From Desulfoglaeba alkanexedens ALDC (GTDB lineage: Bacteria > Desulfobacterota > Syntrophobacteria > Syntrophobacterales > DSM-9756), in assembly GCF_005377625.1 (NCBI RefSeq), contig NZ_CP040098.1, positions 2,349,501 to 2,413,500 of the forward strand: DNA of 64,000 bases, given 5' to 3'. Of this stretch, positions 1-8,116 are shown in pieces. A program made the translations under genes and the position numbers. Each line of letters begins with the position of its first letter. Position 1 is the stretch's first letter. The notes below the pieces were generated by a model, which saw nothing but the letters and a program-made list of their open reading frames with translations, was not told the DNA's origin and did no database searches.

Positions 1-369
1 GCCGCCAACGCCGCTTTGAGAACAGGCGTCACCTTCGGCTTCGAGGCGCACTCGGCCGTTTTGACCAACGCCGCCGACCTGAAGGAAGGCTACGACGGGG
101 CCGACACCATCGAGCGGATGGCCGCCACCCGGTCCTCCATGGTGATTTTCACCATGTTCGTGGAGCTCGATGAATTGGTTGAAAAGCTCTCCCGCCACTA
201 TCCCGCCGACACTCCGGTGGCCATCGTGGTCAAGGCCGGTTACGAAAAGGAACAGAAGATCATCCGCGGAACGCTCAAGGACATCGTGCAGATCGCGGCC
301 AAAGAGGGAGATATTTCTTTCGAGCACCTGATCTACGTCGGCGATTTTCTAAATGGCCAGGCCGCATGA
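1..369 (+). CDS. Tetrapyrrole methylase C-terminal part (precorrin-4/cobalt-precorrin-4 C11-methyltransferase-like), 5' end outside window
   Basis: The reading frame is open from the first base of the window, so the start lies upstream; about 122 residues are visible. The segment around TPVAIVVKAGYEKEQKIIRGTL followed by a short tail resembles the C-terminal lobe of SAM-dependent tetrapyrrole methylases, where a conserved P-D-T-P-V-A-[IV]-V strand and an RGTL motif occur. Among these the CbiF/CobM type (C11 methylation of precorrin-4 in cobalamin synthesis) fits best, but CbiL or another family member cannot be excluded from this fragment. The stop overlaps the start of the following permease gene by four bases (ATGA), which suggests co-transcription. 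Enzyme family is fairly sure; exact step is not. Confidence 0.6.
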   Translation, partial: AANAALRTGVTFGFEAHSAVLTNAADLKEGYDGADTIERMAATRSSMVIFTMFVELDELVEKLSRHYPADTPVAIVVKAGYEKEQKIIRGTLKDIVQIAAKEGDISFEHLIYVGDFLNGQAA

Positions 370-1811
370 TGCACCACGACGGCAGCGGTGAGCTGAAACG
401 CGAGATCGGCCCTTTTTCCGCCGTGAATCTGGTGATCGCCAACATGGTGGGCACGGGGATCTTTACCACCTCCGGGTTCATGATGCAGGCGCTTGGCGAT
501 CCGGGCGCCATGCTGCTGTGCTGGCTGGCCGGCGGGCTGTTCGCCCTTTCCGGAGCCCTCTGCTACGCGGAGCTGGGCGCTAGGTTCCCCAGAGCCGGCG
601 GGGAGTATGTCTTCCTGAGGGAAAGCTTCGGCTCCGCCACCGCCTTTCTCTCCGGCTGGATCTCGCTGGTGGTGGGGTTCTCGGCGCCCATCGCCGCCGC
701 GGCCATCGCCTTTGCCACCTATCTGCTGCGGGTCCTGCCGGCGGGCGGCATCCCAGCCGGTGCTCCGGGCGCGATGCCGCTTTCCGCGGTTTCGCTGACG
801 GCCTCGGCGGCCATCGTGCTGCTGACCCTGGCTCATACCCGCAGCCTACGGCTGGGCAAAGGCGTCCAGAACCTGTTGACCCTCTTCAAGGTCGGCTTCA
901 TCGTCTGCTTCATCTGCTTGGGCATCTGGAAGGGAGAAGGCTCGGCCGCCCATTTCGCCTCCGGCGACATCACGGGCAAACTCTTGGATGCGCGTTTCGC
1001 CGTGGCCATGATCTTTGTTTCCTTTTCCTTTAGCGGATGGAATGCGGCCGCCTACATCGGCGGTGAAATCCGCAATCCCCGGCGCAACATCCCTTTGGCG
1101 CTGATCGCCGGCACGTCCATCGTCATCTGCCTGTACCTGCTGCTCAACGGCGTTTATGTCTGGGCGCTGTCTCCGGCGGAAATGTCCGGGATCGTTGATA
1201 TCGGCGCCGCCGCGGCCGCCGCCCTGTTCGGAGACGCCGTGGGCCGGTATCTGAGCGCCGCTATCGCAGTCGGTCTGCTGTCCACCCTGAGCGCCATGAT
1301 CGTTACCGGCCCGCGGGTTTACTACTCGATGGCCAAAGACGGCATGTTCTTTCGCCTCTTCGGCAAAATCGATGCCCGGCACCAGACCCCCGGCAGGGCG
1401 GTCTGCCTGCAAGCCGGCCTTGCCGTCTTCATGGTGCTGACGGCCTCCTTCGAACGGCTCCTGCTGTACATCGGATTCACCCTGTCGCTGTTTTCCATGC
1501 TGGCCGTGGTCGGCATGATCAAGCTGCGACTGACAAACCCTGGCCGTGTGCCGAGCTACCAGACCCCGGGCTACCCGGTGACGCCGCTTGTTTTCATCGC
1601 CGGCAACCTTTGGATCATCGGCTATTCGATCCTCACCCGCCCGGTGGCCGCGCTCTGGGCGCTGACCACCATCGCCGCCGGGATGCTGGTCTTTTGGCAG
1701 TTTCGCAGACAAGACGCGCAAGACGGGACCGCGCCGGAGGTCACCTGGATCGGAGAAGCTGCGCCGTCCAGCCCGGCGATGCCGGAACCGAAACCGCGAA
1801 GCAGATTCTGA
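366..1811 (+). CDS. APC-superfamily amino acid permease
   Basis: A 481-residue polytopic membrane protein with about 12 hydrophobic segments. The N-terminus has the family hallmark of amino acid/polyamine/organocation transporters: a first helix with G-T-G-I-F (near residues 29-33) and, after it, the E-L-G-A-x-F-P-x-x-G-G-E-Y motif (near residues 69-81) that follows TM2. Length is typical of APC exchangers. It would act in the cytoplasmic membrane moving amino acids or polyamines; substrate cannot be read from sequence. The ATG overlaps the stop of the upstream methylase gene. The final 30 residues are polar and proline-rich and lie in the cytosol by inference. Confidence 0.85.
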   Translation: MMHHDGSGELKREIGPFSAVNLVIANMVGTGIFTTSGFMMQALGDPGAMLLCWLAGGLFALSGALCYAELGARFPRAGGEYVFLRESFGSATAFLSGWISLVVGFSAPIAAAAIAFATYLLRVLPAGGIPAGAPGAMPLSAVSLTASAAIVLLTLAHTRSLRLGKGVQNLLTLFKVGFIVCFICLGIWKGEGSAAHFASGDITGKLLDARFAVAMIFVSFSFSGWNAAAYIGGEIRNPRRNIPLALIAGTSIVICLYLLLNGVYVWALSPAEMSGIVDIGAAAAAALFGDAVGRYLSAAIAVGLLSTLSAMIVTGPRVYYSMAKDGMFFRLFGKIDARHQTPGRAVCLQAGLAVFMVLTASFERLLLYIGFTLSLFSMLAVVGMIKLRLTNPGRVPSYQTPGYPVTPLVFIAGNLWIIGYSILTRPVAALWALTTIAAGMLVFWQFRRQDAQDGTAPEVTWIGEAAPSSPAMPEPKPRSRF

Positions 1812-1837
1812 AAGAGATCTTCATGGAGGCGTCGTAT

Positions 1838-2617
1838 ATGGATCAGATCGCAAGAGGATTGTACCACGGGGCCATGCTCCTGTATCTGTATGGGTTTGCA
1901 TGGCTGTGCGCTGCAAACGACCCGATCCGCCGGAGTCGCGCGACCTGGATCTTCTGGTCCGCGCTGGCCGTTCTCACAGTTGCGGTCATACTCTACGCCG
2001 TTGTGCGAAGGGGCATCCCGATGGACGTGCCCACCCAGGATGCGCTGCTACGTTCCTGGGGCCTGGGCCTGGTACTGGTTTTCATCTCGGCCAGATACAA
2101 GGAACGGTTGCTTTTGCTGGCCGTCGGGCTCGCCATGGCGCTGCTGTTCGTTTTCGCCTTTCCCATGCCGCTGCCCTCGAAGATGAGGATGCCCCCGTTT
2201 CTCTCCAGGGGGCTGGCCCTGCCGCTGTCCGTGCTGATCTACGATGCCGCTGCGGTCGTCTTTGCGTATTGCTTCAGCCTCTCGGTATTTTCCCTCTTCC
2301 GGAAGAAGCCGGCGCCGGGACATGCGTCCGATGGCGCCCCGTCCAAACCCGTTACCGCCCGGATCGGTGACTGCGCGCTGTGGGGCCTGTTCATTTTCAC
2401 CGTTTCCCAGGTCACGGCTTTCATCGGCAACCTCATTCATCACGGCACGTACTGGGAGTGGAACCCGATTCACCTGACGCTTGTCTCGGTCTGGATGCTC
2501 TATGCCGGGATGGTTCACCTGCGTTGGGTCAACAGCATTTCGCAAAAGACATTGCCTGTGGCGGGCATCCTCGGGTTCTTCACCATCCTCGGCTTTCAGG
2601 TCATCCGGAGGCTTTAG
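1838..2617 (+). CDS. CcsA/CcmC-like cytochrome c assembly membrane protein
   Basis: A 259-residue protein with about eight hydrophobic segments. The region near residues 197-230 carries paired histidines (201-202), a W-E-W triplet (206-208) and further histidines (212, 227), resembling the tryptophan-rich haem-handling loop and flanking helix histidines of CcsA/CcmC haem-handling proteins. I chose the ATG at 1838 because GGAG(G) at 1825-1829 is well spaced; an in-frame ATG at 1823 is the alternative. The next gene encodes a ResB-like partner, matching the two-protein System II of cytochrome c maturation. It is shorter than classical CcsA (about 320 residues), so it may be a divergent, specialised version. 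Family call is by motif and context, not by a database search. Confidence 0.6.
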   Translation: MDQIARGLYHGAMLLYLYGFAWLCAANDPIRRSRATWIFWSALAVLTVAVILYAVVRRGIPMDVPTQDALLRSWGLGLVLVFISARYKERLLLLAVGLAMALLFVFAFPMPLPSKMRMPPFLSRGLALPLSVLIYDAAAVVFAYCFSLSVFSLFRKKPAPGHASDGAPSKPVTARIGDCALWGLFIFTVSQVTAFIGNLIHHGTYWEWNPIHLTLVSVWMLYAGMVHLRWVNSISQKTLPVAGILGFFTILGFQVIRRL

Positions 2618-2725
2618 CAGTTCATGCCACTTTCGAGGTTTACGGGTCCGAAGGCTGTTAGGGCGGACGGGTTTGCACCCCGCTCCTGCCATCATCAAAA
2701 TGCCCCAACACAGGAGATTCGAACA

Positions 2726-3595
2726 GTGAAAACCAATGCTTCACTTTTCCGTCGATGGCTGGACCCCCTGGCCTCGGCAAGGTTTTTCTTCTGGCTTGCG
2801 ATGCTGATCGCCGTTCATTTCTATTTGGCGGCGATCCTGTTCAAGACCGGGTTCGACGGTGCGGGCTTCATGAAGCTCAACAACCGGCTCCTGCTCGATT
2901 GGCTGTTGCAGGACGCCGGCGCTCATCCCATGGTCGCCACCTGGCTCGTTTTCACCTACATCCTGTTTTTCATCCTGGCGGTCAACATCTGCTGCCGGGT
3001 CTGGGTGGAGTTCGATTCGCTGCGCATCGCCGCCAGGGCAAGCGCTTGCGAAGCATCCGGACCGAATCGCTTCCTGCTGCGGAAAATCTTTGTCTTTTGC
3101 ATTCACTTCTCATTCATTCTGATGATCTCCTTTTACGGCCTCTCCTCGGCGACCGGCTTCAAGTTCATCGGACCGGCGCTCAAAAAGGGAACCGTGCTGG
3201 AGCATCCGTCGCTTCCCTACGCCATCGAGTGCCTGGAAATCGACAAGGCCGGCAAACAGATGGAGAAGCCGCGCATCGTTGTCAAGCCGGCCGGCGGGCC
3301 GGTCGGATCGGAATTCAAGATCCCCGGCTGGCACGATGGGGTCTACTACGATGTGTGCACAGCCATGGCTTCGCCCGCGAATAAAACGGCTCCGGGTGAA
3401 AAGCCGGCCCGGGGGCTCCAGTTGCAGCTTCTGGCCCATCGCTTCAACGTCGTTCTCTTCGTTGTGGTCCTGGGCCTGTGGTTTGCCGGATTTTTCGGTT
3501 TCATGCTGATCCGGTTCCGGGACATCGATTGGTTTGGTCGTCGTAAACGAAAAGATACCCGCGGCATTGCCAACTCGCGGTGTGTGCCTCAATGA
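2726..3595 (+). CDS. ResB-like membrane protein (cytochrome c biogenesis, System II-like)
   Basis: 289 residues starting at GTG 2726, preceded by AGGAG at 2712-2716; longer readings from 2624 have no ribosome site. It has hydrophobic segments near residues 20-42, 68-90 and 127-150, then an extracytoplasmic domain of about 100 residues and a last helix near 249-272 followed by a basic tail. Three helices, a soluble domain and a terminal helix is the ResB layout, and the gene directly follows a CcsA-like gene. No haem-binding signature is obvious, and it is smaller than typical ResB. It probably works with the preceding protein in haem delivery or c-type cytochrome assembly; this rests mainly on topology and pairing. 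Confidence 0.45.
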   Translation: MKTNASLFRRWLDPLASARFFFWLAMLIAVHFYLAAILFKTGFDGAGFMKLNNRLLLDWLLQDAGAHPMVATWLVFTYILFFILAVNICCRVWVEFDSLRIAARASACEASGPNRFLLRKIFVFCIHFSFILMISFYGLSSATGFKFIGPALKKGTVLEHPSLPYAIECLEIDKAGKQMEKPRIVVKPAGGPVGSEFKIPGWHDGVYYDVCTAMASPANKTAPGEKPARGLQLQLLAHRFNVVLFVVVLGLWFAGFFGFMLIRFRDIDWFGRRKRKDTRGIANSRCVPQ

Positions 3596-3961
3596 AATCT
3601 TGGAAACTGAAAGCGACCGGGCCGCCCCGCCGCGCTTCGGCCCGGCTTCGTCCTTTTCTCCATCGCCGAACCTTTGAATAGGTAACTTTCGGGGATGCAT
3701 TTCCGGCCCTCCGGGTGATCGGATCAGGCCGGAAGGGCAAATTTTTCGGCCGCATGGGTTAGATTTATCAACCAAACGTTGATATCTCTATCCTACCTGG
3801 TCACTATGCCAGCAGTTTGATCATTGAGGCAACGATCAACGATACCCGTGGGGACGCCGGCTTTTCGGGGTTGATCGGGCCTTATGATCATTTGTCGGCG
3901 TTCTTGGAACCTTTTTAAGAAGAAAATCGAGTTTTAATCGAAGATGAAAGGGAGCATGGCA
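3596..3961. other. Intergenic region with a hairpin and a possible gene remnant
   Basis: No convincing gene. Near its left end is an 8-bp perfect stem (3617-3624 with 3638-3645, CGGCCCGG) followed by a weak T-rich stretch, a possible terminator for the ccsA/resB-like genes. Between 3763 and 3918 a 51-codon frame without an ATG reads like the tail of a degraded gene; I could not assign it. The right end supplies GGGAG at 3950-3954 for the next gene. Confidence 0.4.
3617..3650 (+). terminator. Possible weak terminator after the ResB-like gene
   Basis: CCGGGCCG at 3617-3624 pairs with CGGCCCGG at 3638-3645, leaving a 13-nt loop, just after the stop at 3595. The downstream tract is only partly T-rich, so intrinsic termination is uncertain. 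Confidence 0.35.
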
Positions 3962-4771
3962 ATGAAGAAATTACTGCACGTAGTAAGGGCGGCAATCCTG
4001 ATTGCGATCCTGCCGTCGGCGGGTTTCGCCCATGTCATCTGGATCAACGCGACAGACTTTTCCCCCGCTTTCCATCAGAAATTCGGCGCCGCGACGAAGA
4101 TTTACTTCGGTTACGGTCACCGATATCCGGTGGATGACTTTCTGCCGGCCGACCATCTGTCGGAATTCGTCCTGATCGGCCCCGACGGCGGGAAGAACTC
4201 CGTCGAGCTCGATAACAAAGCCGGTTTTCTGGAAACGAGGATTACGTTCAAGCAACCGGGTCAATACATCGTTGCCGCGTCCCTGCGTCCGGGTTTTTAC
4301 ACGATGTACACGGCCGGCGACGAAATCCGCCACAAGCTCGGTCCCAAAAGCGGCCTGGAGGCGGTCATTGTCAGCCAGTACTTCGAACAATACACAAAGA
4401 GCCTGATCAACGTCGGCGAGGCAACCGGTGAATCATTCCTCAGTCCTGTCGGCCACCGCATGGAAATCGTCCCGCTGAGCAATCCGTACAGCCTGAGAGG
4501 AAACTTGGGAGACACGATGGACGTCAAGGTGCTGTTAGATGGAAAACCGGCTAAATTCTGCGATGTTTTTGCGACGTACAACGGATTTTCCAACACGGAC
4601 GACTTTGCCTTCGCCACCAAGACCGACGCAAACGGCATCGCCAATATCCGCCTTACCCACTGGGGGAACTGGCTTGTCAAGGCAACGATGAAGGTTCCGC
4701 CGACCGCGGAAATGCGCGATCAATGCAACGACATGCACTATACGGCGACACTGACTTTCGAGATTGATTAG
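3962..4771 (+). CDS. DUF4198 periplasmic protein (NikK/CbiK-like, metal uptake associated)
   Basis: 269 residues. The start at 3962 is chosen over ATGs at 3944 and 3956 because GGGAG sits 7 nt upstream. A signal peptide is clear: basic start, hydrophobic core to about residue 22, then A-H at the mature end (FAHVIWIN). DUF4198 proteins typically start the mature chain with such an AH-hxW sequence and are periplasmic or exported beta-rich proteins found beside nickel/cobalt importers and TonB-dependent receptors. Here it lies 44 nt before a TonB-dependent receptor gene, so a role in binding or passing a metal across the periplasm is likely. A second DUF4198 gene lies at 11073-11870. The metal is not known from sequence. 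Confidence 0.75.
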   Translation: MKKLLHVVRAAILIAILPSAGFAHVIWINATDFSPAFHQKFGAATKIYFGYGHRYPVDDFLPADHLSEFVLIGPDGGKNSVELDNKAGFLETRITFKQPGQYIVAASLRPGFYTMYTAGDEIRHKLGPKSGLEAVIVSQYFEQYTKSLINVGEATGESFLSPVGHRMEIVPLSNPYSLRGNLGDTMDVKVLLDGKPAKFCDVFATYNGFSNTDDFAFATKTDANGIANIRLTHWGNWLVKATMKVPPTAEMRDQCNDMHYTATLTFEID

Positions 4772-4815
4772 TTTCCATTTACGAACGCATCGTTTTTAGA
4801 TGAAAGAGAAAAACA

Positions 4816-6630
4816 ATGGCAAAAGTTATTTTGATTGGATTTGTATTGTGCATATTTACCTCGATTTTTGCAATTACTTTCTTTGCACAGGCGCAGGAAG
4901 CGGTAGAACTCGAGAAAACGGTGGTTACAGCCACCAAGACCGAGCACACCTTGGGTGATGTGCCGGTGGCAGCCGAGGTGATTACCAAAGAGGAGATTAA
5001 GGCGAAAAATATCAAGACCGTTCAGGATGCCCTGAAGTATATCAGTGGAATAAAAATAGATAAAAACTGTGGTGAATGGGGGGGTAAGGGAAAGGTGGAA
5101 ATTCAGGGTCTCAGTGCAAATTACACCCTCATTTTAGTAGATGGTCAAAGATATCATGGTGGCCATGGAGAAGGGGTTGATTTGCAATCTATTCCCATAG
5201 AGATGATTGAAAGGATAGAGATTGTAAAAGGACCTGCCTCTGCCCTCTATGGGAGTGATGCCTTAGGTGGAGTGATCAACATCATTACCAAATCCGCCCC
5301 GGAAAAACCGAGTTTTACTGCATCAACTTCCTTTGGTACCCGACATACACAGGTTCATGAAGCAACCGGTGGCATTAAAGCCGCTGGATTCGGGACATTC
5401 TTGAATTATACCAGGAGAGAATCGGAGGGCATTGAAGCCGAATTTGATGAGTATGAAGAGGATATCTTTCAGGGAACCCTCCAGTATGACTTTACACCAC
5501 AATCGCAGTTGATCGTGAAGCCCTATTATTCCGAGCATAGAATGGAATATGAGGATAGAACCCAAAAAAGATCCGGCCTCAATACTTTATGGGAATGGAG
5601 ACCTGATGACCTATCAAAATTCAACCTAAGGGGTTCCTGGTTCAACTATGAGCATTACACCGGTGACAGAGTATCGGACTGGGATGATGACAATTACGAA
5701 GTAGAGATAAATTACAGCCGATCAATCTTGGGTAGGCACATCATAACCGGTGGGTACCACTATCAAGGAGAGGAGATAGATGATGAGGGCAAAGGATATG
5801 ATGCTGACCAGACCTTAAACAGCTTCTTTCTCCAGGACGAGATCGATCTTTCTCCTTTTGTGCTTGTCTTAGGCCTTAGGGTGGATGACCACGATGAATG
5901 GGGAACCGAGACAAATCCCAAAGCAAGCCTGATGTATAAAGTAAGCGACGCCTTTAAATTGAGGGCATCCGTGGGCCGAGCCTTCAGGGCCCCTGACCTG
6001 GTCAAACTTTATGGGGGCTGGAGGATGGGCCCCTATATGGTTCAGCCGAATCCGGATCTGGATCCTGAGACCTCCATCGGCTACCAGGTAGGGGGGGAGT
6101 ATCAGTTTTCAAAAGACTATTTAGCCAAGGTATCCCTCTTCAGAAATGAGGTTGCGGATATGATAAGTCATCGAATTGTAAGGAAGGGGCGTCCTCCATG
6201 GGATATGTACTGGGAAAACATTGATGAAGCAGCCACCCAGGGGGTAGAAGTAGATCTGGTCGCTCGTTTAATAGACAATCTAACCGCAAAACTGGCCTAT
6301 ACTTATCTGGACACGGAAGACGAGGAAACAAATAAAGAACTCATCGAGAGAGCAAATCACAAGGTCGATATTGAGTTAAATTGGAAGATTCTTGAATTCG
6401 GTTTGAACCTAAATCTTGCAGGTCAATACGTGGCGAGAAGATACGAAGACGAGGAAAACACAAAAAGATTGGGCGGCTACAGCACATGGGATCTTGCCTT
6501 AACCAAGGATATTACAAAATACGCAGAGACCTTTGTCAGGATAGATAATATCTTCGGTAAGGACAATATCGTGGATGAATATGACATAGATGGCACTGAA
6601 TTTCTGGGTGGTTTGAAGATAACGTTTTAA
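4816..6630 (+). CDS. TonB-dependent outer-membrane receptor
   Basis: 604 residues with a signal peptide (cleavage after the AQAQ region near residue 27). A TonB-box-like segment ([10 protein letters not shown], about residues 32-41) is followed by a plug domain: V-Q-D-A-L near 73, the L-V-D-G-Q-R motif near 111, and the [17 protein letters not shown][10 protein letters not shown] core near 135-161. The rest is a beta-barrel ending in a C-terminal aromatic residue (LKITF), as needed for outer-membrane assembly. At about 600 residues it is of the smaller BtuB/CirA size. It would import a metal chelate, cobalamin or siderophore with energy from TonB-ExbBD, which are not in the window. The coding sequence is clearly richer in A/T than neighbours, which suggests separate ancestry. 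Confidence 0.9.
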   Translation: MAKVILIGFVLCIFTSIFAITFFAQAQEAVELEKTVVTATKTEHTLGDVPVAAEVITKEEIKAKNIKTVQDALKYISGIKIDKNCGEWGGKGKVEIQGLSANYTLILVDGQRYHGGHGEGVDLQSIPIEMIERIEIVKGPASALYGSDALGGVINIITKSAPEKPSFTASTSFGTRHTQVHEATGGIKAAGFGTFLNYTRRESEGIEAEFDEYEEDIFQGTLQYDFTPQSQLIVKPYYSEHRMEYEDRTQKRSGLNTLWEWRPDDLSKFNLRGSWFNYEHYTGDRVSDWDDDNYEVEINYSRSILGRHIITGGYHYQGEEIDDEGKGYDADQTLNSFFLQDEIDLSPFVLVLGLRVDDHDEWGTETNPKASLMYKVSDAFKLRASVGRAFRAPDLVKLYGGWRMGPYMVQPNPDLDPETSIGYQVGGEYQFSKDYLAKVSLFRNEVADMISHRIVRKGRPPWDMYWENIDEAATQGVEVDLVARLIDNLTAKLAYTYLDTEDEETNKELIERANHKVDIELNWKILEFGLNLNLAGQYVARRYEDEENTKRLGGYSTWDLALTKDITKYAETFVRIDNIFGKDNIVDEYDIDGTEFLGGLKITF

Positions 6631-6668
6631 TAAGCAATCTATGGAGAAAAAAATGAAGAAGGGGGAAA

Positions 6669-6965
6669 ATGAACCTTTTTGGTCTGATCATGGGTGCCGT
6701 GACGGTATTGGCGATTGGCTTTTGTCATATACTTGTCATGAAGGGTGAGTATTATTGGGGAATTCGGTGGTGGCCGGCACTCCTCTTTGGAGGCTCTTTT
6801 CTCATTTTGGTTTCACTTCTGATAGACGATACATTTCTGTGCGGCGGTTTCGGCATTTTAGGATTTTCCCTCTTGTGGAGCATATATGAACTTTTTAAAC
6901 AAAAGGAGCGGGTCAAAAAAGGATGGTTCCCTAAAAATCCAAAAAGAAAGGACGATGATTTATGA
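6669..6965 (+). CDS. Small membrane protein of unknown function
   Basis: 98 residues, ATG preceded by a strong purine-rich site (AAGGGGGAAA). Three hydrophobic segments are visible (about residues 3-23, 35-53 and 57-76), then a lysine-rich cytosolic tail ending KRKDDDL. It follows the TonB-dependent receptor by 38 nt, shares its A/T-rich character and is probably in the same transcript. I do not recognise the family. It could be an accessory inner-membrane component of the same uptake system. Confidence 0.6.
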   Translation: MNLFGLIMGAVTVLAIGFCHILVMKGEYYWGIRWWPALLFGGSFLILVSLLIDDTFLCGGFGILGFSLLWSIYELFKQKERVKKGWFPKNPKRKDDDL

Positions 6966-7028
6966 CAACTGACCTTGATTTTAAACTGATTAATGTAAAA
7001 GGGTGCGGATCTTTTAGAACGACATCCA

Positions 7029-7148
7029 GGGTGACCCTCTGAGGTAGATCCAGATGGCCTTGAAGCAGCGAGCGCATCAGCTCCGTTTCCCCTCGTTCCC
7101 AAGCTGGAGCTTGGGAACAAGGTGGAAGGTACAGCTTGGGAACAAGGT
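7029..7148. repeat. Dispersed repeat copy (partner at about 22700-22805, inverted)
   Basis: The block runs from a GTGACCCTCTGAGG-like end through a 24-nt palindrome GTTCCCAAGCTGGAGCTTGGGAAC (7095-7118). Its reverse complement is recognisable at 22705-22802, including the same ATCCAGATGGCC and TTGAAGCAGC words. Confidence 0.8.
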
Positions 7149-7290
7149 CAAAAAATCCCCCTCTCCCTTGATGGGAGAGGGCTGGGGGTGAGGGTGAAGA
7201 AATTAACGTATGTCAATCAGTTACATTCCCCTCCCCTTAATCCCCTCCCACAAGGGGAGGGGAAATAGAATTCCCCTCGTTCGCAAGCTC
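7140..7290. repeat. CT/AG-rich dispersed repeat (inverted partner at about 60285-60425)
   Basis: Purine- and pyrimidine-rich blocks (CCCCTCTCCCTTGATGGGAG, then CCCCTCCCCTTAATCCCCTC) flank a unique-looking TACGTATGTCAATCAG core. The same blocks in the same order appear as the reverse complement at 60285-60425, about 53 kb away. Confidence 0.8.
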
Positions 7291-7294
7291 TGGC

Positions 7295-7402
7295 GTGGGA
7301 GCGGCCTCATGGGAATCGAAGCTGGAGCTTCTGCACAGTTGTGTTCCCAAGCTGGAGCTTGGGAACAAGGTGGGAAAATCGGCATTCTCGGACAGGCTCC
7401 TA
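7295..7402. repeat. Dispersed repeat with palindromic core (inverted partner at about 58228-58340)
   Basis: Contains GCCTCATGGGAATCGAAGC, then the palindrome GTTCCCAAGCTGGAGCTTGGGAAC at 7343-7366, then AAATCGGCATTCTCGGACAG. The reverse complement of the whole string is present at 58228-58335 with few changes. Confidence 0.85.
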
Positions 7403-7691
7403 GTCGGTGGTGCAGCAGGAATACTTCCAGAATTTTCGCGCTCTCAGCAATAGCGCGATTTGTTACAATAATTATGTCAAGGAGCCGCGACAATCAGCAA
7501 GACTGGATGCCGTTGGCCGCCTGAAGGCGGTAAAATTTTGGACTGTCGAGACACGTAGAAAGTCCGAAAACACTCCTTCTGCCAATTTATGCTCAATGAG
7601 TTCAATGTGTTACGGTAACGACGACAGCACCAACCTGGAGTGCCCGCCAACGCCGGCCCCCGTGATCATTCTGTGGGCGTTAAAATTCGGC

Positions 7692-7719
7692 TTGACAAGA
7701 CTACAGGATCGAGTATTTT
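7692..7719 (+). promoter_or_regulatory. Probable sigma-70 promoter of the feoAB leader
   Basis: TTGACA at 7692-7697 matches the -35 consensus fully; after 16 nt TATTTT at 7714-7719 matches the -10 in four of six positions. It would start a transcript near 7726 with a leader of about 160 nt before feoA. Confidence 0.5.
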
Positions 7720-7800
7720 AGAGTTGTTTGTTGGGTAGAGGTATCTATCTCTAGTAGCAAGTCCTTACGGCCTTTGGCCTGCCCGGCGCGAAGGAAGTGA

Positions 7801-7844
7801 AGGCGCAACCGGCGGTTATCTCCGTCTAAGGTTGCGCCTTTTTT
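7801..7844 (+). terminator. Intrinsic terminator in the feoAB leader (possible attenuator)
   Basis: AGGCGCAACC (7801-7810) pairs perfectly with GGTTGCGCCT (7830-7839); inside, GGCGG and CCGTC extend the stem across a TAA bulge; six T residues end at 7844. This is a strong intrinsic terminator. It lies between a good promoter (7692-7719) and feoA (7887), so it either ends a small RNA or works as a regulated leader terminator. Upstream leader segments form smaller hairpins (GGCC-TTT-GGCC near 7769-7779 and AGAG/CTCT near 7757-7772). Confidence 0.75.
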
Positions 7845-7886
7845 GTTCAAGGGCCGCTATGCGGCGTTCATCGATGAGGAGGAGCC

Positions 7887-8116
7887 ATGACCCTGGACGA
7901 ACTCAAACCCGGCAGCCTGTGCTATGTCAAGCGCCTGGCCGCCCGCGACCACCTCGGACAACGCCTGATGGACATGGGACTTTACCCGGGGCTCTATTTG
8001 CGGGTGGTCCGCAACGCCCCCTGAAAGATCCCATGGAGGTGGAAATCGAAGGCCGTTTCCTCAGCCTGCGGCACGCCGAGGCCCGGTTCGTGGAGGTAGA
8101 AGGACGTGACCGATAA
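7887..8116 (+). pseudogene. feoA: feoA with a one-base frameshift
   Basis: ATG 7887 follows GAGGAGGAG. The first 45 codons read MTLDELKPGSLCYVKRL and GQRLMDMGLYPGLYLRVVRNAP, a normal FeoA start (SH3-like fold; cytosolic partner of FeoB). The frame then hits TGA at 8022-8024. The remaining FeoA C-terminus (about LKDPMEVEIEGRFLSLRHAE, ending at 8116) continues in another frame. Adding one C to the C run at 8017-8021 would restore a normal product of about 77 residues. So there is either a real loss, a programmed slip, or a sequencing error in a homopolymer. feoB begins at GTG 8106 inside the feoA tail, the usual coupled arrangement. Confidence 0.85.

Larger units (their letters stand above)
6966..7691. 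other. Long intergenic region built largely of dispersed repeats
   Basis: About 700 nt without a supported gene. It carries three blocks that recur elsewhere in the window, mostly in inverted orientation: 7029-7148, 7140-7290 and 7295-7400 (listed separately). The rest, 7400-7690, holds a 104-codon open frame starting at 7407 with no recognisable product and no good ribosome site, so I do not call it a gene. Confidence 0.5.

Noticed and set aside
7407-7721. 104-codon open frame before feoA
   Set aside because: No ribosome site, no recognisable product, and its start lies at the edge of a dispersed repeat while its end overlaps the feo promoter.
8022-8024. TGA in feoA read as selenocysteine
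   Set aside because: The protein sequence after TGA in the same frame is not FeoA-like, while another frame continues FeoA perfectly; this is a frameshift.
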